IMG/VR virus record: IMGVR_UViG_3300020165_000196
Location: 1 to 20,442 of that record
Length of the DNA: 20,442 nt
Direction: 5' to 3' (one strand)
From: a virus
The position numbers and the translations under genes were made by a program. The notes under the pieces are model-generated. The model did no database searches. It was not told the origin of the DNA and saw nothing but the letters and a program-made list of their open reading frames with translations. Of this stretch, positions 1 through 10,781 are shown in pieces (positions within the stretch are counted from its first letter, which is position 1; every line of letters begins with the position of its first letter).

Positions 1-3000
1 ATCATATCTCCATTTTTCAATAAAAATAATATGCTTAGTCCTGATTTAGATATAGGTGTAACTGCGTATAGTTCTGGTGTTGTTAAGGCTAAACCTGTAC
101 CGTTAGTATTACGTTTTGCTCATCCAACAGCCCGTTATGAAGACCATCGTGACGGTACAGAAAATAAGACAACATATCTAATATTTGGGCCGGGTCAAGC
201 ATTTCCTTTTACTCAAGAAATTGCTGATGATGCAGCAGCAGATGCCGTTACTCATAATGTAAATGAGCCTTTTTCTGGTAAAATTATTACAAGTAGTAAT
301 ACTTGGAGTCGTGTACCTCGTTTTTCGTCAGCGGCAAGAATGTGTTTTCCTAATCATATTACTAATAATGCTGGTGAATATTTACCCGACAAGTCTGCAT
401 ATTATCATGCTAGAACAGCATTTCATTGGAAAGTTCCTGTGAATTGGGAAACACCTGCTGGTTATACTAATATAAAATATCGACAAAGACCACAACATGG
501 TAGGTTTTTCGGTCAAACTATAACTGCTGAAACTACGTATGATTCAAGAATACACCCAATGAATCATAATCCTACAATTGGCTTTGGCATAGCAATGGCT
601 GCCGATATGATTTACCATATGGATGGGGGTTTTCATGCAGGTGGTTCTTGGTTGGATAATCAACTCACATTTAATTCAGTGCATCCTAAGAAAAATACTC
701 GTATTGTAGGTGGAAATTCATCTTCTACTTGGACTAGAGATAATCAAATTCATCCTACAGCATTTAGAGTTGCAGGTCCACTTACTGGTACAATACAAGA
801 TTACGTTGGTAGTAGTACAGACTTTTCAATTGGAAATACAAAAATGGAATACATTGTTGTTGATGCCACACGTTGTCAAAATGGAGAAGAAATGGCTACT
901 GTGTTAGGTGCAGCAATCAATGCATTTCCGGGTGCTGGTGCTTTGAAAGCAATAGGTGGTACACATATGCCATCTATGGGTAATGCAATGCGACAAGATA
1001 GGTACGGATGGGTAGATATAGGTACAGTGAGTAGTTATACTACCGCATTTAATAATAATTTTAGAACCGCTAACATAACTAATAATGATGCCAACTACGC
1101 TTTCCTTGAATCAATACCAGCGTGTGGTTGGATAAGAACAGGAATTAATTTAAACGATTCTACAACAAGTGAACCTCGTTATGCCGCTTATTCTAATAGA
1201 AGTATAATAAAATCAGGTAGCAATATATACATGAAATTTTATTTAGCACCTAATAGGAAAACAGGTGCAACTGAATTAGAAGAAGCAGCAGACGGTAGTG
1301 CCGATACTACTGTGAACAATACTGGTTTTGTTTGGGCTAAAGCGGGCACTATACGTTTTAATAACGAAGATGATTCAACTCGTGACCATATGACTCAAGC
1401 ACATTTTTCTGGTATTGTTGACGCTGTTGATAGAACTAAACCTATTGGAGCAATTGGTTGGCATGGCGAAAGGTACTCGTATCTTAACAGTTTAAAAATT
1501 ACTAAAACAACATCAGGTACTGGTTATGCTGCTGGTTTAGGTGCATATCATCAAATGCTTAATTTTTCTCCTTATGGTTCAGCAGGAACTGTAATGAATA
1601 CTTACGGTCATTTATCTGCAATTAACCCTATGATAAATAGCCCTGAAAGCACTGATGTCATAGACGGTATAGACTCTCTTTCTAATTTGAATACTTATCT
1701 TACTACTCCTTATACAGATTACAGTATGCAAACTGAAGGTAGAGCATTTACATTCAGAGATACAGAAGATACAAACTTAACATCAGGTTTTAACCCAATA
1801 AACTATACTGATATAACTGAAGATTTAACTACCCATCAAGGTATATTCACGAGTGCATTCTTAGTTGTTACTAATGAATCTGAAAGTGCTTTAATCGCTA
1901 AATTTGATAGAGATGGGATAACTGCTGTAGGAGATTGGTTACATGTCAAAGGTGAAAGTAGTAATCCAATTACATTTGCAGGTACAACACTTTGGGATGA
2001 GCGTATACATGGTCAAGATAGATTCATTGCTCCTGCAAACGCTGGTCCTAATGTAGAAGCGTTAATTGTAAGCGATATGGCTATGCCTGTAGGTACAACA
2101 ACGAGTGCAAATTGGGCTGATTCATTATTCCCATCTAATGCAACTAAACATTTACATTCAGCAATTAGCACTGACGAAGATTTAGAGAATGCTACACCTG
2201 ATAGAGCAAAAACTGGAGATTTAATTAATGATTTATCTTATTCTATAGGTTCAATGAATTTAGAAACTGATACAGACGTAGAAAGAAATGTAGCGGCTGA
2301 TAAATATTCAGGTACAGCATTTACTGAATTATCAGGTTATAGTAATAATTTTTGGATGCAAGATGTAAATGCTTATCAAATGCAATCTAAAACACCCGCT
2401 AAGAATTTTTCAATAGAAAATGTTGTATGGAAAAGAATGGATGGGGGTAGTTTAAGTTTACCAGCAATTAATGCACGAGGTCTTGGGGCTGTACCGTTCA
2501 TGACTAGAGTGGTAAGTAATACTGCGTATACCACTGGAGAAAAAATATATGGTAATGTGAGATTTTCTTTTGAAACAACAAATAGTGCAATGTTGCCTAT
2601 ATTACAAGCACAAGAACTTAGCCATCCTCAACTTGCAACAACCAACCCACGTATAGTTAACAATGTACTCAATATACCAAATGAAGAATTACAATTTGAA
2701 AGTATCAATGTGACAGATGATGCTGGTCAAGAACACACTATAGAAGGTGGTAGTCCACTTGGTACAATTATACGTGGTTTTAGAGTGCCTACTAATAGAG
2801 GTACAACTGGTTTAGCACCTGCTCTAGCAAACAGTGGTAATGTTCCCAATCTTAAACTACGTATACCAAATCCAAATCACATACCGGGAAATATAGTGAT
2901 TAGGGGAGGGTTTGACCCGATACAAGGATATCAAAATGAAACTATGGGTTCTGGTGGTATGATACATCCAGACTTAGGTGCAGATGATTTAGGTTATTTG

Positions 3001-6000
3001 TTCGATAATAGTGTTAGCAATCCAAGAGCAGAGCCAACTTATGAAAATCATAATTGGGAACATATAGATAGTTTATCTTTAGAAAGCACAAATGACGGAT
3101 GGGACAATGCTTCTTTACATTCTTCTTATGAACTACATGATAGAGCGTTATATTTTCATATAACGAAAATGTCTCATTCACATACACACCGTTATCCTAC
3201 GGTATATACACATGCTTCCGGTATAGAAACCGATACAGTATCTGTATCTAGTTGGAATGCAACTACAAATGCGTTAGTTATAGACGCTACTCTTAATGCG
3301 AATGTGTTTAATGCAGGTTTTGGAACTAAAGAAATAAAAGATGGTCGAAAATTCCTTAGAGTGTATAATCCTACTACAGATGAAGGCGTTATATGTTCCT
3401 ATATCGCTCAAAATAGTACAACTTTAACAGTAGTAGGCGATATTGATTTTGAAACTTTTATGGCTGAACAGACTGTAACTAATCTGAAAATAGTCCCTTC
3501 TTACTATATGCCAGCAGGTAGTGCAAGATTATTTGCTGCTCGTAGATTACGTGACCATGCTGAAGTTAGCGGTAATTCTCCTGATATGGCTCATACACAG
3601 TATACAGGAGATGAAACCATTGCATATAACAGATATAGTAAGCCTGTATTGACACCAATGCCTTACCCAAGAATGGGTCATCACTATGTTAATGCCACAT
3701 TACCGATGCTTCCCGGTCATTGGGCACATCCGTTATATCAATCGGTATACCGTAAAAATACAGCGCAATATGCTATGAGTATAAAGACTCAAGACTCTAC
3801 CTTAGCACAAGAATTAATAGATGCTATTACTGATAGACCTGTTGTTAAATCAGATTTGACTATAACAGAAAAAATCAATCCTTTAGAGTCTGAAATCAAC
3901 TTTAGTGGGATAAATGCTGCACCTAGTGGTCCTAGCGATATACATGGTGGGGCATTTACCTTAATGTTTGAAACAGGTGTAAAATGGGATGGTTATGGTG
4001 TTTTAGCGACTGTTGGTGATGCTGGACAAGAAAATAAAGCAGGTGGTCACAGTATAGTGCTTGCAGCAGCAGCAAATTATACTTTAGCCAATCATTTCCC
4101 TGACCCTGCTGAAGTAGGTGCTTACCAAATAGTCATACAACCAAACCTTCATTCTGGACAAATTCAAGGTTTTAACCTTAATAATAGCACAAATGCATTA
4201 ACTAGCCAACAAGTAAACACTGTAATTGGGCTTACACATGATGAATCTGTTGTCGGAGGCTTAGTTTTAACTTTAGCAAGAGCCACGCAAGCAGATGTAA
4301 GAGGTTGTGAGATATTCATTAATGAAATGATGTTAGATTTGAACCCTGATGCTGGAAGTCAATTTACAAATATACCTCCTTTACTACTTTACAACGCATT
4401 TGGTGTAAATTTACATGAAACGCCTTCTTTTTCAAGACAGGGCTTCCCATATTCACCTATGTTTAGTAAAGCAACGCCGGGCTATACATTGAATATTCCG
4501 TGGTGGAGTGTTTTATTTGCAGATGTGAGTTCAGATGTAATTCAAAATATATCAGATAGAAATGGGAAAAATGCACAATATTCACCTCATGATTATTATC
4601 AATTTAGTAAAAGTACATATGGAAGTATAGGTAATCAATTAACATTACAAGGATATCCTTCTATATATCCTGATATATATTCTAAACTATTACAAAATAC
4701 ATCTATAATACCAAAATGTACAGTTGTATCTTTTGATGCTAGTGGTGGGTTCATTAATGTAGACGATGGTAGTTTATTTCCTGTTAAACCTAAGTTTGGT
4801 GAAAAACTTAGTGTAATAGGTAAAGATGGTGAAACTTATACTACAACGTACACAAAACGCGATGGGCATGATGCTGATGCTATAAATTTACCATTTAGGA
4901 TAGAAGTATCTAATTCTGGTGATGGTGCTACCTTTTATACTAAATTATATGCAGGTGTAATAATAACTTTAATTAATTCTAATAGTATAAATATACTAAC
5001 TAATAAAAAACAAAGTGTATTTTCACATTATGTTAATGACATAATTAAAGGTAGTAGTGATACTTCTTCATTATACTTACCTGATGCATTTTTATGTATG
5101 TGGCATCAGAACTTAGGTAAACCGTATACATATTTTTCAGATAATACTTCTAGGGCTTGGGATGGTAATGCTGTGGATGCGGATATGTATAATGCTATTC
5201 CAGAACATTTTGAAACAATTCATTATCATGCAGCCACTTACGCTATGAGTAATGGTCCTTTTGCATTTAAAATTAAAGTCCCACAATCTACTGGTCAAAA
5301 AATAGGCGATATAACTAATGCTAATTCAAATAATGATTCTGGTGGTGCTAGTGGTAGTGATTTTGGTTCTACAATGTACAACAGATTATGGCCTTGCGGT
5401 AGTCGTGGAGGACCACAAGCGAGTAGTTTAGAGGAATATATGCTTGCAGTTACTTCATGGGATGTACCCGGTGATTATGATTCTATGAAAAAACGATGGT
5501 ATGATACAGACCATGATAACGATTATGCTGTAAGTGGCGGTATATCTACACAAGATACAGGTTCATTGGAAAGAAGGTCATATGGATACCGTATAGCCGT
5601 CAGACAGCCATTAAATAAACCTAGATGGGGTATACTAGGGGCAAGAGCACATTATGAAGGTACAGCGAGTGGTAGTGGTGTTAACACTAGAGATTATGAT
5701 TCTGGACCTCTTATACAAAGTGAATTATACAGTAGCAGTTGGTTGTATCGTGGCGGTAGTGGTTTATCTTCCGCTACTGCACCTAAAACTAATGTAGGTA
5801 TTATGGAAAGACACACTAATTTTACAGGTATGTTAGGTATAGATAAGGCTGATAATCAAGTTAGATACAGTCAAGGTAGGAGAATGACTAGACCTTTTGG
5901 TGTTCCTATCCGTACTTTAAGACAACCTACACCCGGCTCAGTTTCTGCTGCTAAGACATCGAGAGATTGGTGGGGAGATGGTGAAGGGAAGGGCATTACA

Positions 6001-7602
6001 GACCTCTCTGTAGCCGCACAATACTATTTGGTAGACTGGTGGGGCAATGAACGTGGGGAAGACGTTAGACGTGCTCCTGTGCGTGGTTTTGGTATGAGAC
6101 CCGTATGGGATTGTGGAGACGCATATGAGTATGACAGAACCAACAACAGAAACCCAACAGCAAGAATATGGAATAATGGAAAACCTATATTTAATGTCAA
6201 ATATGTTTTAGATAGTGACGGTCAAGTTGCTCTTTCTAGTGGACATTCTATACCAAGATTTGGTGGAGTAAATAATTATGAAAATAATAATTCAAATGCA
6301 ACATTAGTAGATGTGTTTGCACCTACACATTCCTTACGAGTAGGTGATATGGGTAATGGTAGGGGTGTAAGATACCCTACTCATTTCAATGAAGATATAC
6401 TTACTGCCTTATCTACACCTATAGAAACAACTGGTGTAGTATTAAGTCATCATACAGCAGAGCCTTTGTTTGGTGAAGGACTACTTAGACCAAGAGATGA
6501 AGTGTTACAAAATAATGAAGTTGAACGTGGTATAAGTGCCACTTTAAATATTGAAGAAGATGGTTTATTGAAACCTGAAGCGGTTGTGAGTGACAGAACT
6601 GAAGTTATATCAGGTTCTTCACCACATAAAGATGCAATTAGTAGAACCAGTCCTAGAATCGGTATAGACGGTATAACGGAAGATGAAACTGAAGATAATC
6701 ATATAATTATTAACACTGAAGCACATAGCCTACATACTGATAGAAACGTAGGTCAAAGAATTGTGTTACATGGTGCATTACAAACAGGACAAACATTAGC
6801 AGATGCTGATTTTACTACAAGTGATTTTTCCAGACAAAGTAATGGTTCTCCAATATCCGCTGTATTGAGATTTTCTCACACTAATCCATTTAGACCATAT
6901 GGCGGTTCTTATATTTTAGAATCTAAGTCGTATGCAGGTGTATTTGATGACACTGGATGGGGTAGAAATAGTTTAGGTAATTCCCATAAAACATCTAATC
7001 CTTATCAACACTCTACTGGATATAATACGACTACGACAAGAAACAATAATATCGATTCGTTTGTAAGATTCTTAGTAAGACCTATCAGATTATTGGATAA
7101 ACAACACGTTGAATTGTTCCGTATGAATAATGCATTACATACCTCATCACCGCAGTATGATTTGAATTATCTTTATGCTACTAGCGGTGGTAAATATGGT
7201 TTATTCAATTATGAAGTTGTTACAGGGAAAGGTCATAGTACGTACATTGGGGGTACTGATGGTGCAAATGGTAATGGCCCTTATTATCCTGTTTTCGTGT
7301 TTGATGAAACTAGTTCTTTGGAAACCCCATTGAGTTTTGGTCCTAAATTACCCGGTACAGAAGTTAGCGGTTTTGATAAAACCAATTTAGAATCTACTGT
7401 ATCAAGACTAATTATATCTGAAAACACTTTACAACACCATCGTTCCGATGCTGCAAGGAGAAGACAAGAAGATGATACAGACGATGAAGATAAACGTATG
7501 GATTATAACGTTAAACCTCGTTTTAGCCAATCATTACACCCTAAAGGACATAAAGGTGATGTCACATATAATACAAGCGACCATACAGGTGATGCATCAT
7601 GA
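1..7602 (+). CDS. Giant virion-region protein of unknown family (5' partial)
   Basis: The frame is open from the first base of the window, so the gene probably begins further left; the first ATG inside is at base 31, with no Shine-Dalgarno sequence before it, and would give 2,523 residues. I recognise no domain. The protein is rich in Gly, Ser, Thr, Asn, Tyr and Trp, has few cysteines, no membrane segment and no long coiled coil, which fits a large beta-rich extracellular or virion protein. The last 80 residues are highly charged, with the run RRRQEDDTDDEDKR. Its stop overlaps the start of the next gene in an ATGA, so it is translated together with a baseplate-hub-like gene and lies upstream of the tail fibre genes. 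A tail-tip, baseplate or spike protein is the most likely role by position. It could also be a large adhesin-like structural protein. Coding status is certain; function is inference from context only. Confidence 0.9.
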   Translation: MISPFFNKNNMLSPDLDIGVTAYSSGVVKAKPVPLVLRFAHPTARYEDHRDGTENKTTYLIFGPGQAFPFTQEIADDAAADAVTHNVNEPFSGKIITSSNTWSRVPRFSSAARMCFPNHITNNAGEYLPDKSAYYHARTAFHWKVPVNWETPAGYTNIKYRQRPQHGRFFGQTITAETTYDSRIHPMNHNPTIGFGIAMAADMIYHMDGGFHAGGSWLDNQLTFNSVHPKKNTRIVGGNSSSTWTRDNQIHPTAFRVAGPLTGTIQDYVGSSTDFSIGNTKMEYIVVDATRCQNGEEMATVLGAAINAFPGAGALKAIGGTHMPSMGNAMRQDRYGWVDIGTVSSYTTAFNNNFRTANITNNDANYAFLESIPACGWIRTGINLNDSTTSEPRYAAYSNRSIIKSGSNIYMKFYLAPNRKTGATELEEAADGSADTTVNNTGFVWAKAGTIRFNNEDDSTRDHMTQAHFSGIVDAVDRTKPIGAIGWHGERYSYLNSLKITKTTSGTGYAAGLGAYHQMLNFSPYGSAGTVMNTYGHLSAINPMINSPESTDVIDGIDSLSNLNTYLTTPYTDYSMQTEGRAFTFRDTEDTNLTSGFNPINYTDITEDLTTHQGIFTSAFLVVTNESESALIAKFDRDGITAVGDWLHVKGESSNPITFAGTTLWDERIHGQDRFIAPANAGPNVEALIVSDMAMPVGTTTSANWADSLFPSNATKHLHSAISTDEDLENATPDRAKTGDLINDLSYSIGSMNLETDTDVERNVAADKYSGTAFTELSGYSNNFWMQDVNAYQMQSKTPAKNFSIENVVWKRMDGGSLSLPAINARGLGAVPFMTRVVSNTAYTTGEKIYGNVRFSFETTNSAMLPILQAQELSHPQLATTNPRIVNNVLNIPNEELQFESINVTDDAGQEHTIEGGSPLGTIIRGFRVPTNRGTTGLAPALANSGNVPNLKLRIPNPNHIPGNIVIRGGFDPIQGYQNETMGSGGMIHPDLGADDLGYLFDNSVSNPRAEPTYENHNWEHIDSLSLESTNDGWDNASLHSSYELHDRALYFHITKMSHSHTHRYPTVYTHASGIETDTVSVSSWNATTNALVIDATLNANVFNAGFGTKEIKDGRKFLRVYNPTTDEGVICSYIAQNSTTLTVVGDIDFETFMAEQTVTNLKIVPSYYMPAGSARLFAARRLRDHAEVSGNSPDMAHTQYTGDETIAYNRYSKPVLTPMPYPRMGHHYVNATLPMLPGHWAHPLYQSVYRKNTAQYAMSIKTQDSTLAQELIDAITDRPVVKSDLTITEKINPLESEINFSGINAAPSGPSDIHGGAFTLMFETGVKWDGYGVLATVGDAGQENKAGGHSIVLAAAANYTLANHFPDPAEVGAYQIVIQPNLHSGQIQGFNLNNSTNALTSQQVNTVIGLTHDESVVGGLVLTLARATQADVRGCEIFINEMMLDLNPDAGSQFTNIPPLLLYNAFGVNLHETPSFSRQGFPYSPMFSKATPGYTLNIPWWSVLFADVSSDVIQNISDRNGKNAQYSPHDYYQFSKSTYGSIGNQLTLQGYPSIYPDIYSKLLQNTSIIPKCTVVSFDASGGFINVDDGSLFPVKPKFGEKLSVIGKDGETYTTTYTKRDGHDADAINLPFRIEVSNSGDGATFYTKLYAGVIITLINSNSINILTNKKQSVFSHYVNDIIKGSSDTSSLYLPDAFLCMWHQNLGKPYTYFSDNTSRAWDGNAVDADMYNAIPEHFETIHYHAATYAMSNGPFAFKIKVPQSTGQKIGDITNANSNNDSGGASGSDFGSTMYNRLWPCGSRGGPQASSLEEYMLAVTSWDVPGDYDSMKKRWYDTDHDNDYAVSGGISTQDTGSLERRSYGYRIAVRQPLNKPRWGILGARAHYEGTASGSGVNTRDYDSGPLIQSELYSSSWLYRGGSGLSSATAPKTNVGIMERHTNFTGMLGIDKADNQVRYSQGRRMTRPFGVPIRTLRQPTPGSVSAAKTSRDWWGDGEGKGITDLSVAAQYYLVDWWGNERGEDVRRAPVRGFGMRPVWDCGDAYEYDRTNNRNPTARIWNNGKPIFNVKYVLDSDGQVALSSGHSIPRFGGVNNYENNNSNATLVDVFAPTHSLRVGDMGNGRGVRYPTHFNEDILTALSTPIETTGVVLSHHTAEPLFGEGLLRPRDEVLQNNEVERGISATLNIEEDGLLKPEAVVSDRTEVISGSSPHKDAISRTSPRIGIDGITEDETEDNHIIINTEAHSLHTDRNVGQRIVLHGALQTGQTLADADFTTSDFSRQSNGSPISAVLRFSHTNPFRPYGGSYILESKSYAGVFDDTGWGRNSLGNSHKTSNPYQHSTGYNTTTTRNNNIDSFVRFLVRPIRLLDKQHVELFRMNNALHTSSPQYDLNYLYATSGGKYGLFNYEVVTGKGHSTYIGGTDGANGNGPYYPVFVFDETSSLETPLSFGPKLPGTEVSGFDKTNLESTVSRLIISENTLQHHRSDAARRRQEDDTDDEDKRMDYNVKPRFSQSLHPKGHKGDVTYNTSDHTGDAS

Positions 7603-10436
7603 CTTTAATTCAATCTACTAAATCTAATTTTAATACATCAATGGATAGTCATATGACTGATGTAAGAAAACCTGAATTTATAGATAATGCGGTACATTAT
7701 AGTAAAATTACAGAACAAAGTGTAGGTAATAATATAGTTACAATTACTAATAAACAATCATCAAAGTACAGTATAAGTACCGAAAAAGCATATAATATGT
7801 CAGAATTACAATCCACATTACTTTTTACTCATAGTGAAAATAGTTACAAAAAAGATATATGGTCGCCTAGAGGAAAAAATCAAATTCCCAAGATAATATA
7901 TGGACAAGATGATATTAATGAAAGATTAATTTGGGATTCTGCTGAATCTACCAATAAAGGATTAAGGGTTGAATTAAAAAACATGAAAGGTAAATCTGTG
8001 AAGGAGATAGGTTTTAAATCTAAAAAAGTACATTTTGGAACTTCTGTAGATGTTGGTTTTAGAACTACTGATATTATAACAAGGCTTACTAAAGATATCG
8101 ATGGTGATTTAAATTCAACTCTCTTAGGAAAGCCTTTATCTATTGCAAATAATACTAGTAATAGAAGAAATTTATCTAATGATTTTGTTGCATTGGATTT
8201 CAATAATGTTAATCTATTATCTAGTCTAAAGTTTATTTCAAGACATGATAATCGTCTTTTAAATTTTACAAAAGAGGGAAATTTACTCTATACACCATTT
8301 AATGATAGTGGACAACATTACAGTATGGATAGAGACTTAAAGGAAGGTAAAGAAAGTAAAGACCCTATATCATCTACTGCAAATCGCATTTCTATCACAG
8401 GTGTACCGAATGCTTTGAATGATGATGTATCAATTACAATCGATGATAGAGAAAAGCAACAAGGTGTAAATAGTAATGACGTAGTTGCAACTAGTCCTAT
8501 TTTTGATGCTACAATTAAATCTAAAAAGGCTGCTCGTAAGATGGCTAGAAACATTTTACAAGCCAATTCAGTACAACAAGGTAGTATTAGTATTGAAAAA
8601 GTACCTGATAAATTCTATATTAGACCGGGCGATATGATTAATTATAGCGGTACTAATTATGTTGTATCGGAAACTACTCACAGGACTATAACTAAAGATA
8701 GCGACTTTAAATTTTTATTAGTAGATGATGGGGTGGAAGGTATTTTACAGAACATAGAAAAAGATGCTATGTCATTATCCTCTTTATCTACGGTAGATAC
8801 AAAAACGCAAATACAAACTGAAAATTTTAATTTTTTCAATTCTTTAGAAATAAATGTAACACCTTTAATCACTATAATCAATGTAGACCATGAAAAATTA
8901 TTACTTGGAGAAAACTCTGGAAGAAGAGGTATTGGCGGTGCAAGCACTATACAGGAATATACCGTTTCAACGCCAGCAGTGGCTGCTACAGGCTCGCTCA
9001 CAGTTAGTAGTAATTCCATACCAACAATCACAAGGGCAGTAGCCGCTACATCAAGTGTAACTGTAAATACTAATGCATTTCCTCTTGATACTGGTGCTAG
9101 TGGTTCTATTGGTACAATACTATTCAAAACTAATCCTGCTGCATCAACACCACCAACAAATGGAGACCCTGCTATTCAAACAGATTATGTAACATTAAAA
9201 CATAATGCTGGAAGTGGTTCTAGTGATGGATATAACTTACTTTGTATAAATCCTGATTATTATGTTAATTTAACAGGTAGTACATGGACAAAAACTAATA
9301 CTAATGGTTTAGTTGTACCTCAAGGTACACCTATCAGTCCTAATTCAAATGGTTCTTCTCCATCTCCGTCTTTTATTGTAGATACAGATGGTGATACAAC
9401 AGCAGATAACGCTTTTCAATTTATTTTATATCAAAGAGGTGGCGATGCTAATGCAACTGCTACAAATATGATGGCGGCAATTAATGCCAATAGTAATCAA
9501 GCCGGAACTGCAACTATACCTTATGTGGGAGCACCAATCACTATAAATTCAAAATCAGTAAATGCTGCATCTGCACAAACTATAACAATGGCAGGATTTA
9601 CTACTAGTAATTTCACTCTTACTGGTTTTACTGGTGGTGCAGATGCTGTTTATACTGGTGATTATTTACAATTAATCAGTACAGATGGTACGACTAAAAA
9701 ATATCATGCTAGACAAAGGAAAGCAGATGGTACTAGTGTGACTAATGGTATGACTGAAACAATAAATAGTGTAAATTACGTTTTATTTAGAAATGATTTA
9801 TCACCACAAGGCGTTGCTGGAAATTTAAAAGCCGCTATTTTACATGCCAATGGACATAATAATAAAATAGCAATTACAAGAGATGGTAATGTTTTATCTT
9901 TAACGCAAGCCACTGTTGGTACTGATGGTAATCGAACTACAACTATAGGTGGGAGTATGCCTGATATCGCTAAAACTAATTTTACAGGAGGTGTAAATTT
10001 AGCCTACGTAGACGCATATATCACTCTAAGCGATGGTTCTACAGTTAAAAAATATCATGCAACTCCTAGTGATTATACTATTAATACAGGTGATACTGCA
10101 ACTGAAAATGGTCATGCTTTGGTATATTATAAACTTGGGGCAAACACGGCTGCTACAGCCTTAGAATTAAAAGCGGCAATAGAAAGTTCAAATGGACACA
10201 ACAATGGATTCATACTTGCTGTAGATGGTAGCAATAGTTCTAAAATTAATCTTACCAATTCTTCAGCAGGTACAGTCGGCAATGTTGCAATTACCAAAAC
10301 ATCTAATTTGAACAACATAGTCGCATTTACTGGCATGTCTAACGGAACAGCAGACCAATTCAGTAATGTATCAAGAGAAATACAGAATCTAGGATTGAAT
10401 AAAAGTCTACCAATTACAATAATAGGTGATAAATAA
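7599..10436 (+). CDS. Baseplate hub-like tail protein with modular C-terminus
   Basis: 945 residues, starting within the ATGA that ends the giant gene. The N-terminal part (about residues 1 to 380) has features seen in the phage gpD/gp27/Tal hub family: near residues 200 to 233 a segment of the type LLSSLKFISR...LLNFTKEGNLLY, and near 305 to 362 an AARKMARNIL helix followed by FYIRPGDMINYSG and YVVSETTHR. Such proteins form the hub ring where tail tube meets baseplate. From about residue 460 the composition changes to Thr, Ser, Ala, Asn and Gly, with a short duplicated AVAATGS/AVAATSS segment and then larger repeated modules ending in FTGG, a beta-sandwich-like decoration common in marine virus tail proteins. 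The match is read by eye and no catalytic motif is visible, so any lytic role is unsupported. Gene 3 begins on the stop codon (TAATG), which suggests coupled translation. Confidence 0.6.
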   Translation: MTLIQSTKSNFNTSMDSHMTDVRKPEFIDNAVHYSKITEQSVGNNIVTITNKQSSKYSISTEKAYNMSELQSTLLFTHSENSYKKDIWSPRGKNQIPKIIYGQDDINERLIWDSAESTNKGLRVELKNMKGKSVKEIGFKSKKVHFGTSVDVGFRTTDIITRLTKDIDGDLNSTLLGKPLSIANNTSNRRNLSNDFVALDFNNVNLLSSLKFISRHDNRLLNFTKEGNLLYTPFNDSGQHYSMDRDLKEGKESKDPISSTANRISITGVPNALNDDVSITIDDREKQQGVNSNDVVATSPIFDATIKSKKAARKMARNILQANSVQQGSISIEKVPDKFYIRPGDMINYSGTNYVVSETTHRTITKDSDFKFLLVDDGVEGILQNIEKDAMSLSSLSTVDTKTQIQTENFNFFNSLEINVTPLITIINVDHEKLLLGENSGRRGIGGASTIQEYTVSTPAVAATGSLTVSSNSIPTITRAVAATSSVTVNTNAFPLDTGASGSIGTILFKTNPAASTPPTNGDPAIQTDYVTLKHNAGSGSSDGYNLLCINPDYYVNLTGSTWTKTNTNGLVVPQGTPISPNSNGSSPSPSFIVDTDGDTTADNAFQFILYQRGGDANATATNMMAAINANSNQAGTATIPYVGAPITINSKSVNAASAQTITMAGFTTSNFTLTGFTGGADAVYTGDYLQLISTDGTTKKYHARQRKADGTSVTNGMTETINSVNYVLFRNDLSPQGVAGNLKAAILHANGHNNKIAITRDGNVLSLTQATVGTDGNRTTTIGGSMPDIAKTNFTGGVNLAYVDAYITLSDGSTVKKYHATPSDYTINTGDTATENGHALVYYKLGANTAATALELKAAIESSNGHNNGFILAVDGSNSSKINLTNSSAGTVGNVAITKTSNLNNIVAFTGMSNGTADQFSNVSREIQNLGLNKSLPITIIGDK
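9651..10370 (+). repeat. Two tandem ~120-residue modules in the hub-like protein
   Basis: Two related protein modules follow each other, from about residues 685 and 804 of the hub-like protein. Each begins with a strand ending in DGTTKKYHA or DGSTVKKYHA, has LKAAI(L/E)..NGHNN in the middle, then a segment with a GT.GN turn, and a final (A/N)FTG strand. A more diverged module, with the AAINANS and GFTGGAD signatures, precedes them from about residue 525. They look like repeated beta-domains that project from the baseplate; a carbohydrate-binding role is possible but not shown. Confidence 0.6.
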
Positions 10437-10780
10437 TGCCAGTCAATACACATTTAAAGAGATTAATGATAGAAACTATTGCCGACAATATAAATGAAAT
10501 TACATTAGGTTTTGATGGCACACCTGCTACTGCAAACGATGGTAGTGCAGGTAGACCTGCTCTAACTCTTACACCTACTATTAAAATTTTAGATAATTCT
10601 AATTTGTTAATCGAAGCAGATATTCCAACTAGTTATTCTTTTGACGAATCCTTAAAAGAAGTTTACTTACAAATTAGAGGTACAGATAGTTTTACACCTG
10701 TAACTAGACATGTATTTCGTCCTTTATTGAAAACATCTAATAACGAAATGAAAATACAGATGATATTGGAGGTCAAGTGA
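10436..10780 (+). CDS. Small tail fibre/baseplate-associated protein
   Basis: 114 residues, starting in the TAATG overlap with the hub-like gene and ending one base before the first fibre gene. The N-terminus is a helix (LKRLMIETIADNINEITLG) followed by the turn DGTPATANDGSAGRP and then alternating beta-strands. Small proteins with this pattern (helix, then a G(T)PATANDTA-type loop, then strands reporting a parameter series) sit beside fibre genes in many marine tailed viruses. I recall no exact family name. Place in the operon, between hub and fibres, suggests a baseplate or fibre-attachment component. No signal peptide or membrane segment. The gene is secure because of tight spacing on both sides and the downstream ribosome binding site lying in its 3' end. 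Confidence 0.75.
   Translation: MPVNTHLKRLMIETIADNINEITLGFDGTPATANDGSAGRPALTLTPTIKILDNSNLLIEADIPTSYSFDESLKEVYLQIRGTDSFTPVTRHVFRPLLKTSNNEMKIQMILEVK
10768..10773 (+). promoter_or_regulatory. Shine-Dalgarno site of the first fibre gene
   Basis: GGAGGT lies eight bases before the ATG at 10782, inside the last codons of the preceding small gene. It fixes the start and matches the archaeal and bacterial 16S rRNA 3' end, so internal genes of this operon use SD-led initiation. Confidence 0.85.
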
Positions 10781-10781
10781 T

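Noticed and set aside
710-907. Plus-strand 65-residue ORF inside the giant gene
   Set aside because: A shadow frame of the giant ORF with low-complexity Leu-rich sequence and no ribosome binding site.
7880-10453. Minus-strand ORFs of 82 to 149 residues opposite the hub-like gene
   Set aside because: Antisense shadows of a long coding frame, with no initiation signals or domain features.
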